64,000 nucleotides of DNA from Orientia chuto str. Dubai (lineage in GTDB: Bacteria; Pseudomonadota; Alphaproteobacteria; Rickettsiales; Rickettsiaceae): NCBI RefSeq assembly GCF_000964595.1, contig NZ_LANP01000001.1, forward strand, positions 1 to 64,000, written 5' to 3'. The position numbers were made by a program, and so were the translations under genes. Positions 20,629 to 29,229 of this stretch are shown here, one piece after another. Below the pieces are notes generated by a model. That model was not told where the DNA came from. It saw nothing but the letters and a program-made list of their open reading frames with translations, and ran no database searches. Position 1 is the first letter of the stretch. Each line of letters starts with the position of its first letter.

Positions 20629-21378
20629 CTATCTCCTACTATTACTTTCTTCAACAAAACTAGAAGTATCTAATTTAATAGAAGGACCCATAGTTGTAGA
20701 TAAATAGATGCCTTTCAAATAAACTCCTTTTGCTTCAGAAGGTTTGCTTTTTATTATTGCTGTAACTAATGCATTCACATTAGCTATTATTTCATCAATA
20801 GAAAATGAAACTTTACCAATTCCAGCATGAATATTACTACCCTTATCAACTTTGAATTCTACTTGACCGCTCTTAATTTTTTTTACAACTGTAGCAATAT
20901 CATTAGTAACAGTACCTAACTTAGGATTAGGCATTAATCCCTTAGGCCCTAAAATTCTCGCAACTTGACTAACTGCAACCATCATAGCAGGAGTTGCAAT
21001 ATAAACATCATAATCGATATTACCTAATTTAATTTGTTCAATAAGATTAAAAGAACTAACAATATCAGCTCCTGTAGTTTTGAACTCATCAATTTTTTCC
21101 TCTTGACAGATAACTGCAATTTTTACTATTTTCCCGGTACCAGATGGCATTGCAGCTATTCCACGCACTATCTGATTAGAATGACTAGGATTAACTCCTA
21201 ATTTTACTGCAATATCTATAGTTTCGTTAAATTTAGCAAATGCTATTTCCTTAATAATAGAGCAAGCTTCATATAAATCATAGTACTTATTTTTATCAAT
21301 TTTCGATTTAGCTAGCTTAGTATTTTTACTATAAGCATAATCTTCTTTAATCATTTTATTAGTATTTATATTCAACAT
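20629..21378 (-). CDS. rplA: ribosomal protein uL1
   Basis: The 249-aa L1-stalk protein contains the conserved GTGKIVKIAVICQE, GPKGLMPNPKLGTVT and SGQVEFKVDKGSNIHAGIGK segments. The start at 21378 is preferred over the inner ATG because GGAGG sits about 8 nt upstream within the end of rplK. The protein therefore has a slightly longer N-terminus than the family core. Only 3 bp separate it from rplK. Confidence 0.95.
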   Translation of the reverse strand: MLNINTNKMIKEDYAYSKNTKLAKSKIDKNKYYDLYEACSIIKEIAFAKFNETIDIAVKLGVNPSHSNQIVRGIAAMPSGTGKIVKIAVICQEEKIDEFKTTGADIVSSFNLIEQIKLGNIDYDVYIATPAMMVAVSQVARILGPKGLMPNPKLGTVTNDIATVVKKIKSGQVEFKVDKGSNIHAGIGKVSFSIDEIIANVNALVTAIIKSKPSEAKGVYLKGIYLSTTMGPSIKLDTSSFVEESNSRR

Positions 21379-21381
21379 TTT

Positions 21382-21828
21382 CTAATCCTCCACTACTTCT
21401 AAACCCATAGATTCAGCTGATCCTTTTATGATTTTAATTGCTGTTATTAAACTATTAGCATTAAGATCTTTCATTTTTATTTTGGCAATTTCTTCACATT
21501 TCGACATAGTAATTTTAGCAATATAAGGATCTTTCTTAGGTGCAGCAGAGCCCTTATCAATATTAGCATATTTTTTTAAATAATAAGATACTGGTGAAAT
21601 TTTAATAATATAAGTAAAACTTTTATTTTCATAAGCAGTAATTTCTACCGGAACTGGAATACCAGGCTCCATTGATTGAGTATCAGCATTAAAAGCTTTG
21701 CAAAAATCCATAATGTTTAATCCTCTTTGCCCTAAAGCTGGGCCTATAGGTGGAGAAGGATTAGCTTTACCAGCTGGTATAATAAGTTTTATTAAAGCTA
21801 CGACTTTACTAATTGCTTTTTTTTTCAT
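21382..21828 (-). CDS. rplK: ribosomal protein uL11
   Basis: The 148-aa L11 protein of the GTPase-associated centre contains the signature [20 protein letters not shown], where macrolide-like thiopeptides and EF-G contact the N-terminal domain. The C-terminal RNA-binding domain has [15 protein letters not shown] and [13 protein letters not shown]. It follows nusG by 62 bp and precedes rplA by 3 bp. Confidence 0.96.
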   Translation of the reverse strand: MKKKAISKVVALIKLIIPAGKANPSPPIGPALGQRGLNIMDFCKAFNADTQSMEPGIPVPVEITAYENKSFTYIIKISPVSYYLKKYANIDKGSAAPKKDPYIAKITMSKCEEIAKIKMKDLNANSLITAIKIIKGSAESMGLEVVED

Positions 21829-21890
21829 TTTTATTAACTTAATTCACTATATATGATCATAAATAATAAGCATTTCAATACAGTAACTTT

Positions 21891-22448
21891 TTAGTCATCT
21901 TTTACTTTTTCTACTTGAGAGAAATCTACAGTTAACTCAGTAGAACGCTGAAAAATACTAATTGAAAGCTTTAAAATTTTCTTTACATAATCAATTTCTT
22001 CAATTCGACCAATAAAAGTCTCAAAAGGGCCATCATTAACCTTTACTTCTTCTCCAACTTGATACCTTTCTGCAAAAGAAAAATCTTGCGCTTTATTACC
22101 TAATTGCGCTATCATTTCATGCACTTCTTTTTCAGCAATTGGTACTATCTTACTTTCACTGCCAGGAAAACGATTTAATTTTACTACTTTCTGTATAAAA
22201 TCTTTCACTTGATCAATCATATCCATTTTAATTAGAATATAACCTGGCATCATCTTTTTATTAACATTAATAACTTTCCCTCTTTTCATTTTTACTACCT
22301 GTATACCAGGTATAATTATTTCTTCAAAACAATGACTAATTCCTTTCTTAGCAGCTTTATCTAAAATAATTTGCTTAACATTACTCTCGGAACCTGATGT
22401 ACGAATTATATACCATTGATATGCCACAATTTCTACCTTATCCAACAA
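21891..22448 (-). CDS. nusG: transcription termination/antitermination factor NusG
   Basis: The 185-aa protein has an NGN domain (WYIIRTSGSESNVKQII..., MMPGYILIKMDM) and a C-terminal KOW domain (YQVGEEVKVNDGPFETFIGRIEEID). NusG binds RNA polymerase and links it to ribosomes and Rho. Rho itself is encoded at 45053-46411. The N-terminus MLDKVEIVAY is slightly extended. It follows secE by 21 bp in the canonical order. Confidence 0.96.
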   Translation of the reverse strand: MLDKVEIVAYQWYIIRTSGSESNVKQIILDKAAKKGISHCFEEIIIPGIQVVKMKRGKVINVNKKMMPGYILIKMDMIDQVKDFIQKVVKLNRFPGSESKIVPIAEKEVHEMIAQLGNKAQDFSFAERYQVGEEVKVNDGPFETFIGRIEEIDYVKKILKLSISIFQRSTELTVDFSQVEKVKDD

Positions 22449-22469
22449 CTTTTTATAGTAACCAAAATT

Positions 22470-22661
22470 TTATTTTCCTATATTAAGAAATAGCTGTACA
22501 ATATTATAAATACTATAATCAAGAATTAAACATAATACACTAAAAAAAGCTATAGATATTAAAATTACTAATGTAGATATACAAACTTCCCTAATATCTA
22601 CCCATATTACTCTCATAGCTTCATTTTTAACTTGTCTATAAAACTCAATTATTTTTCTCAT
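22470..22661 (-). CDS. secE: preprotein translocase subunit SecE
   Basis: The 63-aa single-span SecE form has an amphipathic segment (FYRQVKNEAMRVIWVDIREV) followed by one membrane helix (about 29-52). It clamps SecY in the SecYEG translocon. Rickettsial SecE is short like this. The gene sits between tRNA-Trp and nusG as in most bacteria. Confidence 0.93.
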   Translation of the reverse strand: MRKIIEFYRQVKNEAMRVIWVDIREVCISTLVILISIAFFSVLCLILDYSIYNIVQLFLNIGK

Positions 22662-22712
22662 TTTTCAACACTATACCTATTGAGTTTATTTCATAAAATT
22701 GTTATATAAAGC

Positions 22713-22787
22713 TGGCAGGAGAGGCAGGACTTGAACCCGCAACACCCGGTTTTGGAGACCGGTGCTCTACCATTAAGCTACACTCCT
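22713..22787 (-). tRNA. trnW: tRNA-Trp (anticodon CCA)
   Basis: The cloverleaf reads AGGAGTG at the 5' end, the D arm GTAGCTTAATGGTAGAGCAC, the anticodon loop CTCCAAA (anticodon CCA) and T loop TTCAAGT. The 3' end includes an encoded CCA after discriminator G. One U-U mismatch is in the acceptor stem. The location between tuf and secE is the conserved one in bacteria. Confidence 0.95.
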
Positions 22788-22880
22788 AATCACATATAAA
22801 GCACAATAACAAATTATATATTGCACACATAAAAGATAAAAACATATCGAGTATTTTTTCCTTTTTATAAAACAAGCAAA

Positions 22881-24065
22881 CTATTTTATAATTTTAGAAA
22901 CTTTACCTGCACCAATAGTTTTACCACCTTCGCGAATAGCAAAAGATAACCCTTGATCCATAGCAATTGGAGCTACTAAATTAATACTTAATGTTGCATG
23001 ATCACCTGGCATTACCATCTCTTTTCCAGATAATAATGTTATTTCTCCAGTTACATCTGTTGTTCTACAATAAAACTGAGGCCTGTAATTCTGAAAAAAT
23101 GGAGTATGCCTTCCCCCTTCTTCTTTTGTTAATACATAAACTTCAGCCTCAAAACTATCGTGCGGAGTAATAGTGCCTGGTTTCGCTAAAACCTGCCCTC
23201 TTTCTACATCTTCACGCTTTATTCCACGTAATAATATTCCTACATTATCTCCAGCTTGTCCCTGATCCAATTCCTTCTTAAACATCTCAACTCCAGTACA
23301 TATTGTCTTTTGTGTACTTCGCAATCCTACTATTTCTATTTCATCTCCAACTTTTATAACACCTCTTTCAATTCTACCTGTTACTACTGTTCCACGCCCT
23401 AATATTGAAAATACATCCTCTATTGGCATTAAGAAAGGCTGATCCAAAACTCTAGCAGGCTGTGGTATATAATCATCTATAGCATCCATTAGCTCTAATA
23501 TACCTTTTTTAGCCTCTGCATCACCATTTAATGCTTTTAAAGCTGAACATCTAACTATAGGCGTAGTATCACCAGGAAAACCATATTTAGTTAATAACTC
23601 CCTTACTTCCATCTCAATCAATTCCAACAACTCTGGATCAGCTTGATCTATCTTATTTATACATACTAAAATACTTGGTACTCCAACCTGTTTTGCTAAT
23701 AATACATGCTCTCTTGTTTGCGGCATAACACCATCAACACCAGATACAACTAATATCAAACCATCGGTTTGAGAAGCACCTGTAATCATATTTTTAATGT
23801 AATCCACATGCCCAGGACAATCTACAAGAGCATAATGCCTTTTCTTACTTATAAACTCTACATGTGCTGTTTGTATTGTAATCCCCCTAGCTTTCTCTTC
23901 TGGAGCTGAATCAATCTCACCATATCCTTTTACTTTTATAGCCCCATTACTAAGTTCTGATGCTACCATGCTTATCGCTGCTGATAGCGATGTTTTACCA
24001 TGATCAACATGCCCTATTGTCCCTATATTACAATGTGGCTTATCCCTACAATATGCTTCTGCCAT
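22881..24065 (-). CDS. tuf: elongation factor Tu
   Basis: The 394-aa GTPase brings aminoacyl-tRNA to the ribosome. G1 GHVDHGKTS (about 18-26), G3 [13 protein letters not shown]4 NKID and the domain 2 and 3 signatures ([29 protein letters not shown]) are intact. This is the tuf copy next to tRNA-Trp and secE. Codon use looks ordinary. A possible promoter is at 24114-24142. Confidence 0.98.
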   Translation of the reverse strand: MAEAYCRDKPHCNIGTIGHVDHGKTSLSAAISMVASELSNGAIKVKGYGEIDSAPEEKARGITIQTAHVEFISKKRHYALVDCPGHVDYIKNMITGASQTDGLILVVSGVDGVMPQTREHVLLAKQVGVPSILVCINKIDQADPELLELIEMEVRELLTKYGFPGDTTPIVRCSALKALNGDAEAKKGILELMDAIDDYIPQPARVLDQPFLMPIEDVFSILGRGTVVTGRIERGVIKVGDEIEIVGLRSTQKTICTGVEMFKKELDQGQAGDNVGILLRGIKREDVERGQVLAKPGTITPHDSFEAEVYVLTKEEGGRHTPFFQNYRPQFYCRTTDVTGEITLLSGKEMVMPGDHATLSINLVAPIAMDQGLSFAIREGGKTIGAGKVSKIIK

Positions 24066-24113
24066 AATATTTTTAATTCCTAATTAACTATAATGTTTTC
24101 CATATTTATTGTA

Positions 24114-24142
24114 TATAAATACCATTGTTTAGAAAAATTCAA
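24114..24142 (-). promoter_or_regulatory. possible tuf promoter
   Basis: On the minus strand, TTGAAT (24137-24142) and TTTATA (24114-24119) are 17 bp apart and 48 bp upstream of the tuf start. The -35 match is fair and the -10 match is moderate. Confidence 0.3.
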
Positions 24143-24221
24143 CTTAATACAAATACAAAATATTTACTCCAATTGCAAGAATTAATTTTTGCATTATTAT
24201 TGATTAATATACAATTCTTTA

Positions 24222-24989
24222 TTAATTATCAACATTATTCAATAAAAGTTTTTTTCGCTTAGTAATTAAAAACTCGACTAAATTATTCAATTCTCGAATA
24301 GAAAGCATTCTATAATCATTATATTCTATTACAGGACCTAATATAACTTTTATTATTCCTGGCCTAATCAATAAAGTTCTTGCAGGCCAAAATACTCCAG
24401 CATTATGCGCCATTAACACAATCGGTGCTTTAGCTAAGCTAGCTAATTTCACTCCACTAGGCTTAAATCTTTTATCTATATTTGTTGGTATTCGACTTGA
24501 CTCAGGAAACATTATCATCCATAAACCATTTTTAATCTTTTGCTGACCAATAGTTAATATTTTTTTTACTGACCAAAAATCATTCCGATTAACATGAACT
24601 GGATCCATTAACTTCAACCCCCAGCCAAATACTGGAATATTAAATAATTCTTGTTTTACTACCCAACTTTGCATAGGAAATAGTAGTAATACTGCCGCAT
24701 TTTCCCAAAAAGACTGATGATTAGATAATACTACTGCTGGCCCTAACGGTAATTTAGCATCATACTGAACCTGAAAACTTAATCCACAAATTACTCTTAA
24801 AAGAGTAACAAAAAACTTTACATATAACTTAGCTATAAAATATTTTACTTTATAATTATTTCTCGAAAACAATATCGCAATCAACATAATAAGTAAAAAT
24901 ACTATACTTATAATGGCTATGATTAAAAAAAATAAAATAGTGCAAAAGTAAGCTATAATAGCAGACTTCAATTTCATAGAAGTAATCAC
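24222..24989 (-). CDS. plsC: 1-acyl-sn-glycerol-3-phosphate acyltransferase
   Basis: PlsC adds the second acyl chain to lysophosphatidic acid in phospholipid synthesis. The 255-aa protein has an N-terminal membrane segment (about 14-40) and motif I NHQSFWE, which is H-x4-E where the family usually has H-x4-D. Motif III is FPESSR (usually FPEGTR). Both are variants often seen in alphaproteobacterial PlsC. The motif spacing is normal, so it is likely active. It lies between recR and tuf on the same strand, 81 bp from recR and 156 bp from tuf. Confidence 0.85.
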   Translation of the reverse strand: MITSMKLKSAIIAYFCTILFFLIIAIISIVFLLIMLIAILFSRNNYKVKYFIAKLYVKFFVTLLRVICGLSFQVQYDAKLPLGPAVVLSNHQSFWENAAVLLLFPMQSWVVKQELFNIPVFGWGLKLMDPVHVNRNDFWSVKKILTIGQQKIKNGLWMIMFPESSRIPTNIDKRFKPSGVKLASLAKAPIVLMAHNAGVFWPARTLLIRPGIIKVILGPVIEYNDYRMLSIRELNNLVEFLITKRKKLLLNNVDN

Positions 24990-25070
24990 ATTTTTAACAT
25001 CTAATATTACTTATAACTTATAGCATATACTTAATTTCTACTTCCTTCAAAATTTGAAAAAGTCTTAATA

Positions 25071-25682
25071 CTATAATAAATCATGAGATTGCCTAGCCTT
25101 AAAAGCTGCCAATAAAGTCCCCTCATCTAAATAATCTAACTCTCCTCCTAGCGGAATTCCTGCAGCCAATTTTGATATTTTTAAATTCTCATCTTTTAGA
25201 TAATCAATAACAAAAAAAGCAGTCATCTGCCCATCTATCGTAGAGTTAGTAGCTAAAATTATTTCTTGTACTTTATGCTTATGAATACGATTCAATAGTT
25301 TAGGCAATTTTAAGCTATTAAGAGCATCATTACCATTAACAGCAGATAAAGTCTTTCCTAAAACATGATACCAACCCTTAAAAACTCTACTCCGCTCTAA
25401 AGCCCAAAGATCTGCCACAGATTCAACTACTGCTATGATTGACGAATCACGTGCAGAATCTTGACAAATCCCACAAACAGAAAAAACATCCAAATTCCCA
25501 CAGCACTGACATTCTACAATATTAGCAAGTACAGAACCCAATTGATTACAAAGATTTTTTATCCTAATTTCCTTGTCCTGCATTAAATAAAGTACTATCC
25601 TTCTGGCAGAACGATGCCCCAATCCTGGTAATTGTGCTAAAGAAAGTATTAACCCCTCTATTATATTAGAACCATTATGCAT
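25071..25682 (-). CDS. recR: recombination mediator RecR
   Basis: The 203-aa RecR acts with RecO and RecF to load RecA at gaps. It has the N-terminal helix-hairpin-helix (QLPGLGHRSARRIVLYL), the four-cysteine zinc site (CQCCGNLDVFSVCGIC) and the Toprim domain starting IIAVVESVADLWALERS. The C-terminal GIPLGGELDYLDEGTLLAAF is the Walker B-like end. Length is normal. Confidence 0.95.
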   Translation of the reverse strand: MHNGSNIIEGLILSLAQLPGLGHRSARRIVLYLMQDKEIRIKNLCNQLGSVLANIVECQCCGNLDVFSVCGICQDSARDSSIIAVVESVADLWALERSRVFKGWYHVLGKTLSAVNGNDALNSLKLPKLLNRIHKHKVQEIILATNSTIDGQMTAFFVIDYLKDENLKISKLAAGIPLGGELDYLDEGTLLAAFKARQSHDLL

Positions 25683-25748
25683 TACAACAACACTTTGCGC
25701 TTTTTTATATAATTTTTACTACTCAAAAAATATTCTATCTTAAAAGTT

Positions 25749-26291
25749 TTAAATTTTATCAATCTTCTTTTGATGTTTTAGCAAAAATGGTAATTGTGTC
25801 AAAAAAAATAATACAGTTAACGGAAATACTCCAAATACTTTAAAAGCAACCCAACAAGATTCCGAGTAATAGCGCCATACAACCTCATTTATTACTGCCA
25901 TAAAAACAAGATAGCAAGCAGAACGTAATGAAAAAACCAACCAATGCTGATCATCCATTTGAAATACTGAAGAGAACATTGGTTTTAACAGAGGACGCTT
26001 CTTTAAATAGCCAATATATAATATTATTGCTAAAACCATATATAATATCGTTGGCTTCATTTTAACATATTTAAAATCGTTTAACCATATTGAAGCTATA
26101 CCTGAAATAAGTAACACTCCCCCTGAAATTAATAGCGGCAATGAAACTTGCTTATAAATAAAAAAATTAATCAGAAGTGATATACAAGTAGATATCATAA
26201 TAAATAAGGTTGCCTTACCCATATCACTACCAATATTATAAGTTATAAAAAACACTATTACAGGCCCAGATTCTAATAAAATCTTTAACAT
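25749..26291 (-). CDS. yciB: inner membrane-spanning protein YciB (septation protein A family)
   Basis: This 180-aa protein with about five membrane helices has the signature start LESGPVIVFFITYN, the later LKKRPLLKPMF, and NEVVWRYYSESCWVAFKVFG. The YciB/IspA family affects cell envelope and division in gammaproteobacteria; the molecular role is not settled. It starts 3 bp after the FTR1 permease stop, which suggests cotranscription with the iron gene pair. Confidence 0.88.
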   Translation of the reverse strand: MLKILLESGPVIVFFITYNIGSDMGKATLFIMISTCISLLINFFIYKQVSLPLLISGGVLLISGIASIWLNDFKYVKMKPTILYMVLAIILYIGYLKKRPLLKPMFSSVFQMDDQHWLVFSLRSACYLVFMAVINEVVWRYYSESCWVAFKVFGVFPLTVLFFLTQLPFLLKHQKKIDKI

Positions 26292-26294
26292 TTT

Positions 26295-27134
26295 TTATCT
26301 TTTCCTTTTTTCTTGATATTGATTACAATCATTTATTGAACAATAGTAATGTAGAGTATACAACCCTAACAAAGTCGAAATATAAAATACAACTTGCGCC
26401 ATATTTGGAGTAGTAGTGTATCCAATTAATGCTTTTAGAACTCTACCTAACAAACTTTCATCAGATATAAACCATGCAGAATTCCATAAAACTTCTGAAC
26501 CACTTATGATTATACCAGATGAGGTCATAATAACAGCAGCTTCCGATGACAGAGCTGCAGCTATAAATAGCAATAACCAAAAAGACACTTTAAAAAAATA
26601 TTTCGGGGAAATTACCATCAAACCATTATATATACTATATCCTATTAACAAAGCTGCTATACTACCTATTATACTACCTATTAAATAATCAGTAACATAT
26701 ACTGCTCTATCAGTAGCAATGATACTACCAAGAAAAAGAATTATCTCAATTCCTTCACGAATAATGGTAGCAGCTACCATTAACGATATTGCCCATTTTG
26801 AAGTAGTTCCAATACAAATCTCATTTTGTAAATTACCGAACCATTGCTTTAGCTTACTGTTATAGTTTACAACCTTTACAATAGTATATGCAACCATAAC
26901 TATAGTTAAAAAAATTATTGCAATAGAAAAAATCTCTGCCCCGAACCCATCAAACATAAGTGATATTTGAGCAAAAATGAATGCAAGCAGTATAGATATC
27001 ATGCTACCAATCACAATTCCAAAAATAATATAATTTCGAGAATTCGCAATACCTAAAGTAGCAGCACTAATAATGCTAATGAAAATAGAAATTTCTAACA
27101 TTTCTCGAAAAATTATTACTGACACTTTAGCCAT
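26295..27134 (-). CDS. FTR1-family iron permease
   Basis: The 279-aa polytopic membrane protein (about seven helices) has the two iron-transport motifs of the FTR1/EfeU family: REMLE at residues 10-14 and REGIE at 126-130 (R-E-x-x-E). Members import ferric or ferrous iron across the inner membrane, often with a periplasmic cupredoxin or EfeO partner. Here a cupredoxin-fold gene lies 25 bp upstream on the same strand. No peroxidase (EfeB) is in the window. No Fur box was identified. Confidence 0.88.
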   Translation of the reverse strand: MAKVSVIIFREMLEISIFISIISAATLGIANSRNYIIFGIVIGSMISILLAFIFAQISLMFDGFGAEIFSIAIIFLTIVMVAYTIVKVVNYNSKLKQWFGNLQNEICIGTTSKWAISLMVAATIIREGIEIILFLGSIIATDRAVYVTDYLIGSIIGSIAALLIGYSIYNGLMVISPKYFFKVSFWLLLFIAAALSSEAAVIMTSSGIIISGSEVLWNSAWFISDESLLGRVLKALIGYTTTPNMAQVVFYISTLLGLYTLHYYCSINDCNQYQEKRKR

Positions 27135-27159
27135 AATACTTTTCTTAATTTTACTTGTT

Positions 27160-27504
27160 TCACTCTACAATAATTACTCCTTGAGCTGTTTCTTCATGAA
27201 ATTCTCCAAAAAACTTGTATCTACCTGGCTTAAGAGGTGGCAACATTAATTTAATTGTGCTATGAGCAGGAATGATTTTTTCTCGTTTCAAATCTTTACT
27301 TTCAAATTCTTCCACAGAATCATCAAAATTTTCTATTATTAATTCTATTCTTTTATTAGCCTGAGCATGTATTTCTTTAGGTTCAAATACATGATCTTTT
27401 ATAGCAAGTTTGCACACTACAACATCACTATTTAATCCCCAAGATCCTAAAATTAGCAATACAAAAATTAAATATGTAACTATAATGAATTTATTGTTTA
27501 TCAT
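27160..27504 (-). CDS. exported cupredoxin-like protein paired with FTR1
   Basis: The 114-aa protein has an N-terminal membrane or signal segment (about 6-24) and a single cupredoxin-type beta sandwich. HVFEPKEIHAQANKRIELII is the first strand pair, NFDDSVEEFES the central loop, and GRYKFFGEFHEETAQGVIIV the C-terminal strands. In EfeO- and P19-linked systems, cupredoxins pass iron to the permease. Histidines in DHVFEP and EFHEE could bind metal, but the classical Cys-x-x-x-x-His-Met copper set is absent, so iron rather than electron-transfer copper is more likely. That point is inference. Confidence 0.75.
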   Translation of the reverse strand: MINNKFIIVTYLIFVLLILGSWGLNSDVVVCKLAIKDHVFEPKEIHAQANKRIELIIENFDDSVEEFESKDLKREKIIPAHSTIKLMLPPLKPGRYKFFGEFHEETAQGVIIVE

Positions 27505-27901
27505 TGCATTACTTAACTATATACTCACTTTCAGAAAATTATACTAAAGCTTTAAAATTTAATATTTCAAAATATACCCAATATTTTCAGCATTTTGAAT
27601 TTAATTTACGAATTTATTCTGTTTACTCCTTAACTCTAAATTTTTTTAAATATTAAATACTAGATGTAATAATATCAATTCTATCTTTAACATACAACAA
27701 ATTTTCATAATAAATCTTGACTCTATATCAAATTTATTCCATGCTTGCCGAGCAGTATAGCATATGAAAGTGTATAAATGTTTATCTAGAATCTTAAATT
27801 ATTTAAACTATTATAATGTTTATATGATGTAGCTTATTAAAAATAGGTTTAATTCAAGCTTAATAGCATTAAGTAAAGAAGTAATTCATATCAAGCTATA
27901 T
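27505..27901. other. 397-bp intergenic region between divergent genes
   Basis: It separates the minus-strand cupredoxin gene from plus-strand tRNA-Lys. It is AT-rich, with no open frame longer than about 25 codons and no recognisable RNA gene. It must hold the promoters of both flanking units, but no convincing -35/-10 pair stood out. Confidence 0.5.
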
Positions 27902-27977
27902 GAGCCTGTAGCTCAGTTGGTAGAGCACTTGACTTTTAATCACGGGGTCCCGGGTTCGAATCCCGGCAGGCTCACCA
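27902..27977 (+). tRNA. trnK: tRNA-Lys (anticodon TTT)
   Basis: This is a complete cloverleaf. The acceptor GAGCCTG pairs with CAGGCTC, the D arm is GCTCAGTTGGTAGAGC, the anticodon loop CTTTTAA carries TTT, and the T arm is CCGGGTTCGAATCCCGG. The discriminator is A and the CCA tail is encoded. Confidence 0.97.
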
Positions 27978-28185
27978 TATTGTTTTATTCTGTATGCTTT
28001 AATCCAAAGAATAATGTTCCAATAAAAGATTATCACTTTTTTTCTTTTAGTTATTGAAATAATCATAAGCTTTAATTTTTGGTATAAGTAAAGTTTGTTT
28101 TTATTGCTGCCTCTTTGGCTATATTCAGTTGACAATCAAAAGAAGTTAGACTAACTTTTTTTATTAACTTCAATTAATTCATTCT

Positions 28186-29229
28186 ATGCTTAATCAAATT
28201 TTATCTAAATTTAGAGAAGAAATTAGTAATATTAATGAAAAAAAGGCACTAAATAACCTTAAATTGCGCTATTTAGGAAAGTCAGGCATTATTACCTTAC
28301 AATTTAAAAATATAGCAGAACTGGATATTGAGCACAGAAGGGATTACAAAAGTAAAGTAAGTTTAGTCAAAACAGAAATTGAAACATTAATTTCCACAAA
28401 ATTAGCTGAAATTCAAAAGCAAGAGATGATAAAATTGCTTGATAGCGAAAAAATAGATGTAACTCTGCCCTCAAGAAAAAAATTTCATGGTAGTATTCAT
28501 CCAATTTCTCAAGTTACTGAAGAATTGTTAAGCATATTTTCCATGTTCAACCTTAAAGTTTTTGATGGCCCTAATATAGAAAGTGATTGGTATAATTTCA
28601 GCGCATTGAATATTGGAAGTAATCATGCTGCGAGACAGATGCATGACACGTTTTATTTAAATAACAGCGCTACTAGCAATCAAATGCTATTAAGAACGCA
28701 TACTTCTAATGTTTCTATACGAATTATGGAACAACAAAAACCACCAATATATCTCGTTGCCCCAGGGCGTGTCTACCGTTCAGATTTTGACGCAACTCAT
28801 ACACCTATGTTTCATCAAATAGATGGAATAATAGTAGATAAAAATATTCATATGGGGCATCTAAAATATATAATTATTAATTTCATAAAAATGTTTTTTG
28901 AGAAGAAAGATATTGAAATAATATTTAGACCAAGTTTTTTCCCATTTACTGAACCTTCGGCTGAAGTAGATATTAAATGTTCGATTAACAATAAATGGTT
29001 AGAAGTTTTAGGATGTGGTATGATACATCCTAATGTTCTACGTAATGTTAATATTGACCCTGACGAATATCAAGCAATAGCTTTTGGGCTAGGAATTGAG
29101 AGATTTGCAATGCTAAAGTATGGTATTACAGACTTAAGAAAATTCTTTGAAAATGATCAAAGGTGGTTACAATATTATAGTTTTTCAGCCTTCGATATAC
29201 ATACAATGTTATATGGTTTAAGCAGATGA
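28186..29229 (+). CDS. pheS: phenylalanyl-tRNA synthetase alpha subunit
   Basis: The 347-aa class II catalytic subunit has an N-terminal coiled coil (about 1-85). The catalytic core includes FDGPNIESDWYNFSALNIG, QMHDTFYL, the motif 2 region GRVYRSDFDATHTPMFHQID and motif 3 (GLGIERFAMLKYG). With PheT it forms the alpha2-beta2 enzyme that charges tRNA-Phe. The ATG overlaps nothing upstream. Its end overlaps the pheT start by 4 bp (ATGA), giving coupled translation. Confidence 0.96.
   Translation: MLNQILSKFREEISNINEKKALNNLKLRYLGKSGIITLQFKNIAELDIEHRRDYKSKVSLVKTEIETLISTKLAEIQKQEMIKLLDSEKIDVTLPSRKKFHGSIHPISQVTEELLSIFSMFNLKVFDGPNIESDWYNFSALNIGSNHAARQMHDTFYLNNSATSNQMLLRTHTSNVSIRIMEQQKPPIYLVAPGRVYRSDFDATHTPMFHQIDGIIVDKNIHMGHLKYIIINFIKMFFEKKDIEIIFRPSFFPFTEPSAEVDIKCSINNKWLEVLGCGMIHPNVLRNVNIDPDEYQAIAFGLGIERFAMLKYGITDLRKFFENDQRWLQYYSFSAFDIHTMLYGLSR

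Noticed and set aside
27896-28135. 79-aa minus-strand open frame ending in GEPAGIRTRDPVIKSQVLYQ
   Set aside because: This is the well-known false translation of the reverse strand of a tRNA gene (tRNA-Lys at 27902-27977).
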